A DNA stretch of 64,000 nucleotides from Lewinellaceae bacterium (GTDB taxonomy: Bacteria; Bacteroidota; Bacteroidia; Chitinophagales; Saprospiraceae). The notes under the pieces are model-generated. The model had not been told where the DNA came from and made no database searches. It saw only the letters and a list, made by a program, of their open reading frames with translations. Below are positions 43,738-51,112 of this stretch, one piece after another. The stretch's first letter is position 1. The number at the start of each line of letters is the position of its first letter. The position numbers and the translations under genes were made by a program. Where the stretch lies: the NCBI GenBank assembly GCA_020636375.1, contig JACJXZ010000003.1:186001-250000 (forward strand). The letters are read 5' to 3'.

Positions 43738-43938
43738 AGTTTATCGGGTAGGGTTTATATAATTTCAAACAGTTCACAAAAATAGGTTTTCTCCCAGACT
43801 TTATCAGCATGAATAATCAACAGCGTGTGGATAAGGAAGCCCGGCGGGGAGGGAGGCCGTTGGAGAAAGATTGCCCGGGTTCAACCTTTTCCCCCTGAAA
43901 AGGCGTATTATTATCCCGGAGTATTAAACAAGAAACAC

Positions 43939-45210
43939 ATGCCAAACCGAACCAGCCCTCCCCGGGCCAGAGATGTACGCAACCTCCGTTTGCCTGATGT
44001 GCCGCAGCATACCCTCGACAATGGCATGCCGTTGTATGAGGTCAATATGGGCACTCAGGAAGTGATCAAGCTGGAGGTCGTCTACCTGGCGGGGCGCCCC
44101 TTCGAGAAGAAGCAACTGGCTGCCCGGGCTACCTCCAGCATGCTCCGGGAAGGCACCCGGTCGTTCAGCGCAGCTCAGATTGCCGAGCAGCTCGACTTTT
44201 ACGGCTGCAGCCTGAGCATGCCGTTCCAACTGGATACTTCCAACGTGATCCTGTACAGCCTCAATAAGCACTTCGGCCGGCTGATGCCCATCCTCGAGGA
44301 GATACTGTCGGCGCCTGCCTTTCCCGAGGCCGAACTGAATGCCTTCATCAAGCGGAACCAGCAAAGGCTGGAAGTCGACCTGGCTAAGAACGACATCGTC
44401 GCCTACCGGGAGATCACCGAACTCATTTTTGGCCGCAACCATCCTTACGGTTACAACAGCTTTCCCGAAACCTACGCCGCCCTGCAGCGGGACGACCTGC
44501 TGGAGCATTTCACCCGCCTGTTCAACAGCAACAATTGCATGGCCTTCATCAGCGGGAAGTCTTCGCCCGAGATCGTCGGGATGGTCAATGAATGCCTGAG
44601 CCGCGCCATACCGCCCGGCGAAGCTGCCCGGGCAACGCTTTCGGCAAACCAGGAGGCCCCCTGCGCGAAGAAAATCCAGCGCCCGGAAACCGTGCAGGCC
44701 GCCATCCGCATCGGCCGGCGCCTGTTCAACCGGCATCACGAGGACTATCCGGGCATGTACGTGCTCAATACCATCCTGGGGGGATATTTCGGTTCCCGCC
44801 TGATGGGAAATATCCGGGAGGAGAAAGGCTATACCTACAACATCTATTCTATGCTCGACAACATGCATTACGACGGGTATTTCTACGTCGGCACCGAGGT
44901 AGGCAATGAGTTTGTAGAGGATACGCTCCGGCAGATCTACATAGAAATGGAGCGGCTCCGGCAGGAACCGGCCGGGGCCGACGAGCTGGTTATGGTCCGC
45001 AATTACCTCATGGGCAATTTCCTGACGATGCTCGATGGGCCGTTCAACGTTTCAGAGATCGTCCGGACCCAGGCCGTAGAAGGCCTGCCGATGTCCTTCT
45101 TCGAAACCATGGCGGAAACGGTAAGGAATATCTCCGCCGATGAGCTGCAACGGCTGGCCCAGCGCTACCTGCGCCGCGAGGACATGTGGGAGGTGGTGGT
45201 GGGGGTGTAA
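43939..45210 (+). CDS. M16 (insulinase-like) family protein without the zinc-binding motif
   Basis: 423 residues from ATG 43939 (MPNRTSPPRARD); upstream in-frame ATG at 43825 gives a leader with no family match. Both halves of the M16 fold are recognisable (LDNGMPLYEV, then GREL-type helices, later NTILGGYFGSRLMGNIREEKGYTYNIYS, split here). In the place of HxxEH the protein has ATSSMLREGT (~residue 70), so no zinc site and presumably no peptidase activity. In M16 heterodimers one subunit lacks HxxEH and helps to hold substrate; the active partner is not in the window. The stop codon overlaps a repeat leader. Confidence 0.82.
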   Translation: MPNRTSPPRARDVRNLRLPDVPQHTLDNGMPLYEVNMGTQEVIKLEVVYLAGRPFEKKQLAARATSSMLREGTRSFSAAQIAEQLDFYGCSLSMPFQLDTSNVILYSLNKHFGRLMPILEEILSAPAFPEAELNAFIKRNQQRLEVDLAKNDIVAYREITELIFGRNHPYGYNSFPETYAALQRDDLLEHFTRLFNSNNCMAFISGKSSPEIVGMVNECLSRAIPPGEAARATLSANQEAPCAKKIQRPETVQAAIRIGRRLFNRHHEDYPGMYVLNTILGGYFGSRLMGNIREEKGYTYNIYSMLDNMHYDGYFYVGTEVGNEFVEDTLRQIYIEMERLRQEPAGADELVMVRNYLMGNFLTMLDGPFNVSEIVRTQAVEGLPMSFFETMAETVRNISADELQRLAQRYLRREDMWEVVVGV

Positions 45211-45345
45211 GTACATGGAATGAGTGAATGAGTGAGTGAGGCCCTTAGTTGTAGCTCGTTCAGCAGCCTGACCCCGCTGGAACCCTGACTGGCTGCTTCA
45301 CTTCACTACAACTAAGGGCCGTGAAGTTATTTTTTAAGGATTACT
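45205..45345. repeat. Composite repeat region: octamer repeats, 15-bp inverted pair and family B tail
   Basis: GTGTAAGTACATGGA (45205-45219, shared exactly with 61149-61163) precedes GAATGAGT octamers (45218-45240). Then GGCCCTTAGTTGTAG (45240-45254) pairs perfectly with CTACAACTAAGGGCC (45306-45320), followed by GAAGTTATTTTTTAAGGATT (45323), the family B word. The whole lies between the M16 and the Ppx-like genes. Confidence 0.8.
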
Positions 45346-45471
45346 AAGGGCTTAGAAAAAAATAACCGTTACATTTTGGCTGGGCCTTTTCCTTTCATGC
45401 TTCGTTGAGATGACCCCCAGCCACATTTACCGCCAGTCTTTTGTATCTTTCGCCTCAAAAACATCACCTCC

Positions 45472-46458
45472 ATGAGAACTCGATTAACACCATTCGCAAA
45501 ATTACTCATCCTGATCGTTGTCGTCGCCGCCCTGTTCTTCGGTTACCGGATGTTCACCAATTCCGGGGGCGCCGATCTTTCATCCAATGATCCCGAAACT
45601 GCCGAACAGAAAGAAGACAGCCCCAAAGCGGATCAGAAACCCACTGACTTCGAGGCGAAAAGCTTCAACTTCACCCCCCCGGCGCCGCAGAACGGCACCC
45701 TGAAGGGAGTGGTCGAACTGGGGGCCGCCGGCTTCAATTCCTTCATCGTCGAGGTCGACCGGGATAAAAACTGGCGCCTGAAAAAGGCCGAATGGGGCAA
45801 CAGCCTGGTCTACGACGGCCTGGCTTCCGGCAAGGACATCACCCAGGGCCTGAAGCAGTACATCGCCGATATGCTGGACTACGGCGTCGGCGGGCGGGAC
45901 ATCCACTTCGTGGTCAGCTCCGGGGCAGCCAAGGTGGCCGCTACCCAGAAGATCATCAGCGGTATTAAAACGCTCGGTTATGTGGTCAATACCGTCACCC
46001 CCGAGAAGGAAGCCCAATTGGCCCTCCGGGCAGCCCTGCCCGACACTTACCGCGATAAAGCTTTTGTGGTGGACATCGGATCCGGCAATACCAAAATCTC
46101 CTGGGTGGAAGGGGCAGGCGTCACCGGACTGGAAACTTACGGCGCCAAGTACTACGTGGACAATACCGACGCCAGCGAGGTCTATCTCGATGTGCGGAGC
46201 AAAGCCGCCAAGGTTCCTTCTTCCAAAACCCAGACCTGCTTTATCATCGGCGGCGTGCCGTTCCAACTGGCCAAACAGGTGCGGCAGGACGAGGAGCGCT
46301 ATACTGTGCTGAAGGCACCGGGCAGCTACGAGGCCGAAGGCGCCAAGGAAGAAGCCGGGCTGAACATCTACAACGCCATCGCCGACGTCACCGGCTGCCA
46401 GCAGTTCGTCTTCGACTGGGACGCCAATTTCACCATCGGTTTCCTGCTGACGCTTTAA
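45472..46458 (+). CDS. Membrane-anchored Ppx/GppA-like (ASKHA-fold) protein
   Basis: 328 residues. One transmembrane helix (residues ~8-25), an acidic/Pro linker to ~60, then a domain whose motifs follow exopolyphosphatase/GppA order: GAAGFNSFIVEVD (first phosphate loop), FVVSSGAAKVAATQKI, TPEKEAQLALRAALP, and DIGSGNTKISW (second phosphate loop, ~205). The catalytic Glu of Ppx (in ...GEEEA...) appears as PEKEAQ. This would place a phosphatase-like or ATP-binding domain outside or inside the membrane depending on topology; the N-in helix predicts the periplasm, where ATP is absent. Function unknown. Confidence 0.7.
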   Translation: MRTRLTPFAKLLILIVVVAALFFGYRMFTNSGGADLSSNDPETAEQKEDSPKADQKPTDFEAKSFNFTPPAPQNGTLKGVVELGAAGFNSFIVEVDRDKNWRLKKAEWGNSLVYDGLASGKDITQGLKQYIADMLDYGVGGRDIHFVVSSGAAKVAATQKIISGIKTLGYVVNTVTPEKEAQLALRAALPDTYRDKAFVVDIGSGNTKISWVEGAGVTGLETYGAKYYVDNTDASEVYLDVRSKAAKVPSSKTQTCFIIGGVPFQLAKQVRQDEERYTVLKAPGSYEAEGAKEEAGLNIYNAIADVTGCQQFVFDWDANFTIGFLLTL

Positions 46459-46464
46459 TGTATT

Positions 46465-46515
46465 GCGTTGAGTATTGAGCCTCTCCCGGCAAACAAATGG
46501 CTCAATACTCAACGC
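46465..46515. terminator. Perfect 17-bp hairpin between convergent genes
   Basis: GCGTTGAGTATTGAGCC (46465-46481) pairs with GGCTCAATACTCAACGC (46499-46515) with a 17-nt loop, between the ends of the Ppx-like and BlaR1-like genes. Probably a bidirectional terminator. Confidence 0.6.
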
Positions 46516-46660
46516 TTCCCGCCCATTTAGCTTTGGATTGAGTCCCCGGCGGCAGGCCAGCCAAAACCTGACAACGCAGCAGGCCGTCGGCCAGCTCTTC
46601 ACAACGCCCTGCGGGAACGTTTGGCCCCCTTCTGGCGCGGCTACTTCGCCTGCCAGCCCA

Positions 46661-48187
46661 TTATTCCGTGATGATCTTTCCCACGAAATAGCCGTTTTCC
46701 ATGCGTTCGATGACATTACGTACGTCAGCCGGCACATCGTCGTTCATCTTGCCGGTAAAGATGCCGAAGCCGTATTTGCCTTCGTCTCTCCTCACATAAA
46801 AGATCACCGGCTCGTCGATGGGCTCGCCGTCGTTGTAGCTGTAGCCGTTGCCGTGCATTTTGCCGTCTGTAGTACGGACGCTCAGTTTGAGCCGGGTAAT
46901 GAGCTTCTCGGAATTGTAGTCTAACTCCTCAATGTGGAGGAGGATACCCTGCTCTTCCAGGTCTTTTTTCATCTGCGGCAGCCGCTCGACGGGGAATTCG
47001 GCGCCGATGGCTACAAACACGGACTCGTAAGGGGACTGGCTCAGGCCCGTGCCGGTTGCTTTGCCGGCGCCTGCTGATGAAGACGAAGCCAGTCCGACGG
47101 ACACTCCGCCGTTCGCCGGGCCGCCAGCTTGTGAAACGGAAGCGCTGCCTTTACCGGAAGCAACAAGTCCCTTTCGGGCTATCTTAGCGGGCGTTTCGGA
47201 CTGATCCTCCCCCAGCCCGGTTTGTACCGTAGCTTCGGCTGGCCGGGCCTCCTCCGATTGTGCATGTACATCGTTGAACGACAACACGAGCAGCAAGGCG
47301 AGGGGGAATACCATCAGGTACTTCAGTTTGTGGTGCGCGGGCGATTTCTTGGCATTCATCATAACAATTCGGTTTTTTATACGTGATTGATTAAACTGAT
47401 TGGCCAGGCGAAACTGTTTTCCGGAACAGGCAAGGGTGAGCAGGCTGTACTGGTAGCTTTTGCGGTCCACGCCGGAATTTAACACAGATTTGTCGGCGAG
47501 GTACTCCAGCTGTTGCCGCAGCGCCCGGCCCAGCCGCCAGGCTGCCGGATGAAACCAGAAAAGAAGGCAGAACAACTCGGCCAGCAGCAAGTCGGCGGAA
47601 TGCCATTGCCGCTGATGGGCGCTTTCGTGTTCAAGAATGTACGAACGGAGTGGCGAGGCCGCATATTTGGAAGGAAGAAAAATGACGTTCCAGAAAGAAA
47701 AGGGCGCGCCGAACTCATCGGACTGCACCAGCCACCCTCTTTCCGCCCTTTTCCAGTCACCCCGGCTGAGCAAACGCAGCGTAATGACAAACTGGTAAAA
47801 CAGGCGGCCAGCCAGCAGGCTCAGCCCTATGAAATAAGCAAGGGTAAGCCACCAGGCAAGAGAGAGGGCCCAGCCTCGTTCTTTTGCTTCTGCCGCGAAA
47901 GCGGAACTCCTCCCCTGACTGTCCTCCACTGAAATGGATGGCGCCTGGACTACTGGCGCCAAGGTGCCGAGGAAGCCCCCATTCGCTCCATCAGCAACCG
48001 GCCCAGCCACAGGATGAAACCAATCCGGCGCGGGAAGCAGCGGCAGGCTCAGCGTAGCCGCCATGATCAACAGCAGCAGTACCCGGTTGAGCTCATGGAA
48101 TACCTCCTTTCGGAAGAAAATCCGGTAAAAGACGTAAAAGCAGGCCAGGAACAAACTGGCATACCCCAGATAGTTCAGCAAAAGCAT
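46661..48187 (-). CDS. BlaR1/MecR1-like M56 family membrane metallopeptidase
   Basis: 508 residues. Four N-terminal membrane segments with a zinc-peptidase motif LEHESAHQRQWHSADLL (HESAH, residue ~187), then a further transmembrane helix (~285-300) and a C-terminal region with a Gly/Ser/Ala-rich linker and a final domain (VRTTDGKMHG, VRRDEGKYGFGIFTG). The penicillin-binding sensor domain of true BlaR1 is absent. In the family the peptidase is thought to destroy or inactivate the BlaI repressor on signal. It follows its BlaI-like gene by 3 nt on the minus strand, so they form an operon. Confidence 0.88.
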   Translation of the reverse strand: MLLLNYLGYASLFLACFYVFYRIFFRKEVFHELNRVLLLLIMAATLSLPLLPAPDWFHPVAGPVADGANGGFLGTLAPVVQAPSISVEDSQGRSSAFAAEAKERGWALSLAWWLTLAYFIGLSLLAGRLFYQFVITLRLLSRGDWKRAERGWLVQSDEFGAPFSFWNVIFLPSKYAASPLRSYILEHESAHQRQWHSADLLLAELFCLLFWFHPAAWRLGRALRQQLEYLADKSVLNSGVDRKSYQYSLLTLACSGKQFRLANQFNQSRIKNRIVMMNAKKSPAHHKLKYLMVFPLALLLVLSFNDVHAQSEEARPAEATVQTGLGEDQSETPAKIARKGLVASGKGSASVSQAGGPANGGVSVGLASSSSAGAGKATGTGLSQSPYESVFVAIGAEFPVERLPQMKKDLEEQGILLHIEELDYNSEKLITRLKLSVRTTDGKMHGNGYSYNDGEPIDEPVIFYVRRDEGKYGFGIFTGKMNDDVPADVRNVIERMENGYFVGKIITE

Positions 48188-48190
48188 AGA

Positions 48191-48553
48191 TCATTCCCCT
48201 TTTTTCTCGATCAAATTGATGATTTCCTGAAGCTCTTCCTCACTGAGTTTCTCTTCCTCGGCAAAGAAAGCCACCATGCGCTTTAAGGAGTTGTCGAAGT
48301 AGTTGGCCAGCACATCGCCCATAAAATGGCGGGTATATTCCCGTTTGGTCACCATCGGGAAATATTGATGTGCATTGCCGTAAGCCTTATGAGCGACAAA
48401 ACCCCGTTCCTCCAGCAAACGGACGATGGTAGATACCGTGTTGTAATGCGGCCGGGGCTCCGGCAGTTGTTCGATGATGTCCTTCACGAAGGCTCTTTCC
48501 AGTGCCCAAAGCACCTGCATGACCTCTTCTTCCCTGGCGGTTAATTTTTTCAT
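48191..48553 (-). CDS. BlaI/MecI-like transcriptional repressor
   Basis: 120 residues, usual length. Winged-helix start KLTAREEEVMQVLWAL (~residues 3-18), recognition-helix segment HYNTVSTIVRLLEERGFV (~37-54), and C-terminal dimerisation helices. It is expected to repress its own operon with the M56 gene downstream; the cleavage signal is unknown. No beta-lactamase or other obvious target gene is adjacent, so it may regulate only itself or distant genes. Its promoter would lie in the repeat-rich gap at 48554-48640. Confidence 0.92.
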   Translation of the reverse strand: MKKLTAREEEVMQVLWALERAFVKDIIEQLPEPRPHYNTVSTIVRLLEERGFVAHKAYGNAHQYFPMVTKREYTRHFMGDVLANYFDNSLKRMVAFFAEEEKLSEEELQEIINLIEKKGE

Positions 48554-48641
48554 GAGGACAAGTTAAACTATTTTTTTAGTTCTATCAACTATTCCAGTAG
48601 TTTTTCTACTAAAAACATAGTTCAGGTAGGTGTTGAAGAAT

Positions 48642-48743
48642 GGCTACCCGTCTAAGGTTGGACAGCAGAAAGGGGAAAGCCGAGCGGAGTCGAGGCCGAG
48701 CGTGTGCAGGAGGCATGGAGTGTCCAACCTTAGACGGGTAGCC
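48642..48743. repeat. MITE-like palindromic element, copy 3 (family A, most intact)
   Basis: Two 22-bp perfect inverted ends (48642-48663 and 48722-48743, GGCTACCCGTCTAAGG arms) enclose about 58 bp; the core matches copy 1 at 2564-2640. The 9-bp word TTGAAGAAT occurs on both sides (48633-48641 and 48748-48756), consistent with a target-site duplication, though the right copy is 4 bp from the arm. Confidence 0.85.
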
Positions 48744-48784
48744 GGTATTGAAGAATAAAGAAGAGCAAGACTATCAGGCGAGTA

Positions 48785-48878
48785 ACGTGGCCTGTACAAC
48801 CTGTGGCAAGGAGGCCACGTAATGCGCCCGGGATTTCCAATGCCCCGTGCTACGCCCTGGAGCATTGGAAATCCGGGC
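48785..48878. repeat. Two further inverted repeats in the BlaI-Hsp20 gap
   Basis: ACGTGGCC/GGCCACGT (48785/48813) and a larger pair, GCCCGGGATTTCCAATGC (48826-48843) with GCATTGGAAATCCGGGC (48862-48878), one bulged G. No coding content. With the element at 48642 and the terminator at 48887 they fill almost all of this 422-nt gap. Confidence 0.75.
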
Positions 48879-48912
48879 AAAAAAAGAGCCGGCACGGTGG
48901 TCCGTGCCGGCT
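48878..48912 (-). terminator. Rho-independent terminator of the Hsp20 genes
   Basis: On the minus strand AGCCGGCACGG and CCGTGCCGGCT (48887-48897/48902-48912) form an 11-bp stem with a 4-nt loop, followed by CTTTTTTTGCCC. It lies 64 nt beyond the stop codon of the first Hsp20 gene. Confidence 0.85.
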
Positions 48913-48975
48913 TCCAAAATAAACACCTAAAACCCTATTAACTAACCTTTCGGACAGCGGACTGCCCTAAGTTCT

Positions 48976-49416
48976 TTACTTGATCTCTATGACTTTGGCG
49001 GCTTCGATCTTCGCTTCGTCCTTTTTCGGGAGGGTGATCTTCAGCACGCCGTTCTCATAGCTGGCGGCGACGTCGTCGGCTTTCACTGTTTCCGGCAGTT
49101 GGAAGCTGCGGGTGAAAGAGCTGAAGTTGAACTCGCGGCGCATGTATTTATCGCCTTCTTTCACTTCTTCCCTATGCTCTTTCCGGGCGGAGACGGTCAA
49201 AAAGCCGTTGTCGACGCTCACCTCGAAATCTTTCTTTTCGAGGCCGGGAGCGGCCACCTCCACGCGGTAGCTGTTCTCTGTTTCTACCACATTTACAGAA
49301 GGCGTGCTCATGGAAAAGTCACTTCCGAAAAAGTCGGTGATGCCGCGGTTGAAAACATCGTCAAAGAAATTGCTCACGCTTTTCATGGCAAACGGATTAT
49401 ATCTGATGAGACTCAT
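48976..49416 (-). CDS. Hsp20/alpha-crystallin small heat-shock protein (copy 1)
   Basis: 146 residues. The alpha-crystallin domain spans ~35-140 (VEVAAPGLEKKDFEVSVDN, GVLKITLPKK) and the C-terminal I-x-I motif is represented by KVIEIK. It is an ATP-independent chaperone that holds unfolding proteins. The neighbouring upstream gene is a paralogue 93 nt away, so they probably form a heat-inducible pair with a terminator at 48887. N-terminal SLIRYNPFAMKSV is typical for Bacteroidota members. Confidence 0.93.
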   Translation of the reverse strand: MSLIRYNPFAMKSVSNFFDDVFNRGITDFFGSDFSMSTPSVNVVETENSYRVEVAAPGLEKKDFEVSVDNGFLTVSARKEHREEVKEGDKYMRREFNFSSFTRSFQLPETVKADDVAASYENGVLKITLPKKDEAKIEAAKVIEIK

Positions 49417-49509
49417 AATAATCGTCTATTTAGGTTAACAAATAAGTGCTGTCAAAGATTTGATTGCTTTCGTCAACGCAGTGTCAAAAAACATGGTTTA
49501 AAACGCTTT

Positions 49510-49962
49510 TTAACCGATCTCGATGCTGCGCGCCGGCTTTTCCTTCGCTTCTTCCTTCTTGGGAAGGAGGATGAGCAGCAGGCCATCCTTGTAGCTGGCT
49601 TCAATGCCTGCGGTGTCGATGGTTTCCGGCAGTTGGAAGCTGCGTTTGAATTCGTAAAATCCGAATTCGCGGCGCTTGTAGGTTTCGCCTTCTACGGCTT
49701 TGAATTCCTTGTTCGCTTCAATACGGAGGATGTTCTTGTCGACGTTAACACTGAAGTCCTGCTTTTCAAGGCCGGGAGCGGCCAGTTCGATGCGGAACCC
49801 CTCGCCATTCTCGATGACATTTACGGCCGGCCTCGCCTTCAGGCTGTTCCCATTGGGATAAGCGGCAGGGAACCGGGTGTTGAGGATTTCATCGAAAATG
49901 CGGTCGAAGTTGCTGAATTGATTCCGCTTTCTGCTCACTGGTTTTACGCTTACGACAGTCAT
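49510..49962 (-). CDS. Hsp20/alpha-crystallin small heat-shock protein (copy 2)
   Basis: 150 residues from ATG 49962 (MTVVSVKPVSRKR); the frame is open further upstream without similarity. The alpha-crystallin domain (~40-145; ELAAPGLEKQDFSVNVD, GLLLILLPKK) and RSIEIG end match the family. It is paralogous to the gene at 48976, with a more basic N terminus. Small heat-shock proteins often form mixed oligomers, which the two copies could do. The gap to the divergent reductase gene (49963-50161) holds the promoters. Confidence 0.93.
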   Translation of the reverse strand: MTVVSVKPVSRKRNQFSNFDRIFDEILNTRFPAAYPNGNSLKARPAVNVIENGEGFRIELAAPGLEKQDFSVNVDKNILRIEANKEFKAVEGETYKRREFGFYEFKRSFQLPETIDTAGIEASYKDGLLLILLPKKEEAKEKPARSIEIG

Positions 49963-50161
49963 GGCTATAAAAATTTTATTTTTTGAGTTTCTTAATTTTA
50001 ATTTCACCCCATGTAGTGCAAATGGCGTTCCAGCCCGAAAAAGAAGAAAAGTTGGCAAAGGGATGACGCCAAAGTGACTTTTTGGCACCCCCCAAGAAGC
50101 CACTTGAGGGCAGCATGCGCCAAAATGGCACAATGTAAGTAGTAGTTAAAAAAAAACGCAT

Positions 50162-50929
50162 ATGTTCAAAGAAGGGATCTTCTCCGGCCAGACGGCACTG
50201 GTCACCGGAGGCGGGAGCGGCATCGGTTTTGCCATTGCCCGGCAGTTGCTGCAGTACGGTGCCGAAGTATTCATAGCTTCCCGCAAGCAGGATCGCCTGG
50301 AACAGGCGGCGGAGCGGCTCGGAGCGTACGGGCCCTGCCACAGTTTTCAACTGGATATCCGCGAGCCCGAGCGTATTGAAGCGCTGGCGGCGTTCATCAA
50401 GGAAAAGAGCGGCAAGCTGGACCTGCTGGTCAACAATGCCGGCGGACAGTTCCCCTCTCCGGCGGAAGGCATCAGCCCTAAAGGCTGGCTGGCCGTCATC
50501 AACACCAACCTCAACGGCACCTGGTTCGTGACCCAGGCCATGGCGCAGCACTTTTTCTTCCCCCGGAAGCAGGGCAATATCGTCAACATCATCGTCGACC
50601 TGCACTGCGGCTTTCCCGGCATGGCACATACCGGCGCCGCCCGCGCCGGGGTAGACAACCTCACCAAGTCGCTGGCCGTCGAATGGGCCAACCGGGGCAT
50701 TCGGGTCAACTGCGTCGCTCCGGGCATCATACAGTCTACCGGCCTGGAAAACTATCCGCCGGAACTGGTGGCCCAGGTGAGCAAAACCGTACCTATGAAA
50801 CGCCTGGGGACGACCGACGAAGTAGCGGAAGCGGTGCTGTTTATGGCCCTGGCTAAATACATCAGCGGAGAGACGCTCTATGTGGACGGCGCCTCGCGTT
50901 TGTGGGGAGATATGTGGGAAATCGAGTGA
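50162..50929 (+). CDS. SDR, 2-enoyl/2,4-dienoyl-CoA reductase-like (PECR type)
   Basis: 255 residues. TGGGSGIG at residue ~16, NNAGG at ~93. In place of YxxxK there is HTGAARAGVDNLTKSLA, exactly the arrangement of peroxisomal trans-2-enoyl-CoA reductase (PECR/DECR2 class), where the usual Tyr is lost; the basic SRKQDR after beta-2 suggests NADPH. It should reduce unsaturated acyl-CoA in fatty-acid metabolism, linking loosely to the acyl-CoA synthetase at 21493. Conserved VDGASRLWG ending replaces the common VDGG. Substrate chain length unknown. Confidence 0.85.
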   Translation: MFKEGIFSGQTALVTGGGSGIGFAIARQLLQYGAEVFIASRKQDRLEQAAERLGAYGPCHSFQLDIREPERIEALAAFIKEKSGKLDLLVNNAGGQFPSPAEGISPKGWLAVINTNLNGTWFVTQAMAQHFFFPRKQGNIVNIIVDLHCGFPGMAHTGAARAGVDNLTKSLAVEWANRGIRVNCVAPGIIQSTGLENYPPELVAQVSKTVPMKRLGTTDEVAEAVLFMALAKYISGETLYVDGASRLWGDMWEIE

Positions 50930-51112
50930 AGCCGGCTATCAGGGGTTCAGTGGTGTAAGTAGTTGGACACATTTATTGTAACTAATGCTGCTTCGAAAGC
51001 GTGGCATGGCAGCTTTATTCCTGGGGCAATTGTTATATTGTTATATTGTTTCGCTAATTGTGTCCGCTTACTTAACAATAGGACAATATAACCATTCCCC
51101 ACTCTGGCCCTC
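50930..51112. other. Intergenic gap between convergent genes
   Basis: Holds AT-rich TTGTTATATTGTTATATTG (51028-51046) and a complementary CAATATAAC (51083), a possible weak hairpin serving the convergent reductase and GH3 genes. Confidence 0.4.

Noticed and set aside
45444..45451. TATCTTTC as -7 element before the Ppx-like gene
   Set aside because: Nearest TTG is about 36 nt upstream, outside the normal spacing.
46661..48553. Beta-lactam resistance operon
   Set aside because: No beta-lactamase or penicillin-binding domain is present.
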